Assembly (NCBI GenBank): GCA_005784505.1
Contig: VCAZ01000246.1
Span: 124,001 to 188,000 of the forward strand
Direction of reading: 5' to 3'
Length of the DNA stretch: 64,000 bases
Origin: Bagarius yarrelli
Taxonomy: Eukaryota > Chordata > Actinopteri > Siluriformes > Sisoridae
In this document: piece after piece, positions 50,401 through 53,400 of the stretch
Layout of the letters: the number at the start of each line of letters is the position of its first letter
Position numbering within the stretch: position 1 is the first letter of the stretch
Notes under the pieces: model-generated
Databases searched by the model: none
What the model was told of the DNA's origin: nothing
The model's input: the letters and a program-made list of their open reading frames with translations, nothing else
Program-made: the position numbers and the translations under genes

Positions 50401-53400
50401 ATGTCTTTGTAGTTATTGGCTATGGTGCCTATCCTGTCCTTACCAAAACATCCAGCTGGGACTGAGTAGGCACCAGCTGTCAAAACACAAGCAGCTACTG
50501 GACAAGCTTCTATTGTCATGGCAAAATACCATACTGTCCACATCAGGGTCCAGTCCTAGCGGCAAGTCGTTGAAATTACAATTTATATGTCCAACGTACA
50601 CCGTGATACAGACCAAGTCAGTGTACTGCCCGCAATTAGAGACCAAGTACCTTACTGTTTGCAATTAGGAATTGCATCAGACAAAAGTGCTTTATTAGCT
50701 GGCAAAGATTGTCAACCACCTTTCAAGGAAGTTCTAGAGCTTATGAAACTTCTTCTCTTCCTTGAAGTTCTATCAGATTTTGACTGCCTGCTTTGAATGA
50801 AGGAAGGAAGATATTGTATTATTGGTTTATAAACAGTGGCACTACTGATACTTTAATTCTGCCATAATTTCCAAATCATAGTTGTTACTAGATACAAAAT
50901 TACTTTGCCTATTAACAGGGTATGATGTACTTGGAGGAAAGGAGGCTGGTTCACAGAAACCTGGCTGCTCGTAATGTTTTGGTTAGATCTCCAAACCATA
51001 TCAAGATTACTGACTTTGGGCTTGTTCACCTCCTGGATGCTGATGAGAAGCCGTATAATGCAGATGGAAACAAGGTCAGACTCGAGGAAAAGAAAGTTCT
51101 AGTTCACTTGAAAAGATTTACTAATTCAACATGTTACTCTACTTGCATGTTAATTTTCTTTCTTTTTATGCTGATGTCCATCAAGTGGATGGCACTGGAG
51201 TGCATTCAATATAGAAAATTTACACACCAGAGTGATGTATGGAGCTATGGTAAGAGAGTACCATTCAAACATATAAATCATAGCACTGGTCTCTCTTTTC
51301 ATTATTCAGAAGATATGTAACCATTTATTTTAGGAGTGACCGTCTGGGAGCTGATGACATTTGGAGGAAAGCCATATGAAGGCGTTCTCTCTCTTGAGAT
51401 CCCGGACATTTTGGAGAAAGGAGAACGTCTGTCTCAACCCCCTATATGCACTATAGATGTCTACATTGTGATGGTTAAATGTGAGTCAGTTCTTAAACAG
51501 TCCATAGATCTCCCTCAAACCATTTTTCTCATTTTGTGGTGTTATAGAAAGTAATTAAATCCTGACTGATTTATTTTATTTACACATAGACACCATTCAA
51601 GTCTTAGCACAGATTTTTATTGAGATCATCTGGTTTTGCCATACTAACATATTTAGTTATCCCGTATTACATATTAATTTTTGATTATGTGGGATGGTCT
51701 AAATTAAGGTTAATAACGAAACCCTGGTTTATACTGTATTTTTGTAGAAGTAGTCCTTTGTGTTGATGATGCAGTTTGCTTAGGTACAGTATGTTCTTGA
51801 CGACCACTGGGTTCTTCAAGAAACAGTAACATTTGGCAGACGCCATTATCCATAGCGACTTACATTTATCCTGCTTTATACAACTAAGCATTTGCCACTT
51901 AAGGAACTTGCTAAGGGCCCAGCAGTGGTAACTTGGTGGTGCCGGGAATTAAACCTAATCTACCACTTAGCACTTCAATTCCTTAAACATTGCAGTACCA
52001 CCTCCCCCAGTTGTATTTAAACAGGGGTGGGCAGCCCATGTTTCTTGAGGTCCTGCTAGTTTTCCAACTATCCTGCATTAAACACTGCTGATCACCATGA
52101 TTTAGTTAATTAGAAGCAGAAGAGACCATTTTAAATGAACGTGGAATGAGGGAAGACCGAGCCAATTGGTATCTCCCATCCTCTGATTGACTAAACACAG
52201 CTGATCCAGGTAAACAGCAGAAGGTTACATAAGGATAGTTGGAAAACAAGCAGGCCAAAGGAGCTTTACAAACATGTGTTGCCCACCACTGTACCACTGT
52301 CCACACATTTCACTGACTTCTAATTGGTTGCACCAGTTATTGGGTATTTACAGCAATGGATGTAAAAACTTTATACAAATGACAGTATATAGAATTCATA
52401 GAATATTAACCACCACTTATACACCCAAGCAATATAATATGCAGTTTTGTGTCATATAATTAAATTAAATTTAAGTTCCAACCTTTTTTTTGTAACAAAA
52501 TTAAGACAACTTCTTTTATTATTTTTTATGAGGATTATATTTAACAATTCATTTCTGTTACTATTATAGTTTGACCAATTGCTGGTTATTTAGATTTGGA
52601 CATTGTTTGTGAAGAAATCAGTGTTCAGTGGTGCATGCAAATGAGTTTTAAGGAACAAATCGTTTTTATTGTCGACAGACCAGTAATTCGAGTTGATTCC
52701 TGAGTCAGGATGTCAGCGAAACAGTGACATCTAATCTAGAGACCGATGGGACCTTTTGTCCGCAGTGTTGTTATAGCATTCAAATAAACCAATGCAGCTG
52801 CATGTGTCAAAGCTGTCACTGAGTTGCTTCACTTTCTGAATTATGTTGTCACGTTGTGTCACTACCTCAAGGCTGGATGATCGATGCTGACAGTCGACCC
52901 AGGTTTAAAGAGCTTGCTGCAGAATTCAGCCGGATGGCGAGAGACCCTCAAAGATACCTTGTTATCCAGGTGTGTAAGCTGCTGGAACATAGGCACTTTT
53001 GTTTTCATTACTATCTGAGGACACTTTCTGGAAAAGGGAGTAATTGGCATTTTTTTGTCTCAGGGGGATGACTGCATGAATGTGCCCAGTCCCAGCCACA
53101 GTAAATTCTTCCAAAGTCTGCTAGAAGATGATGACTGGGAAGAATTTTTGGATGCAGAGGAATTTTTTGGACCCCGAGCCTGTTCATCTAGAACAAAAGT
53201 GTGTGATCTAATAATATGTAGTATCCCACAAATCCTTGTTGAATACTTTAGTTTTGATTAGCAAATGGTTAATAATTGTCTCTTAAAGATGTATTTGGAT
53301 GCTTTTACGAGTGTGATTACATTTATCTCATACAATCTTCTTGTAATCAGACCAACCCCTTAACCTCACAGATAACACTTCCTTTATACATTGTTGTTTC

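Larger units (their letters stand above)
51481..52871. other. Intron 23
   Basis: 1.4 kb with a SINE A copy and a hAT-like MITE, listed next. Nothing is recognised at 52300-52860. Confidence 0.85.

Noticed and set aside
50919..51074. Calling the gene ERBB3 because of HRN
   Set aside because: Exon text and the C-terminus (PPPPYRQRNTVV), JM-b exon and NIGSQLLLNWCVQIAK match ERBB4; ERBB3 has a different tail and DFGVADLL.
52862..53050. Minus-strand ORF over exon 24
   Set aside because: Antisense shadow of the conserved kinase exon.
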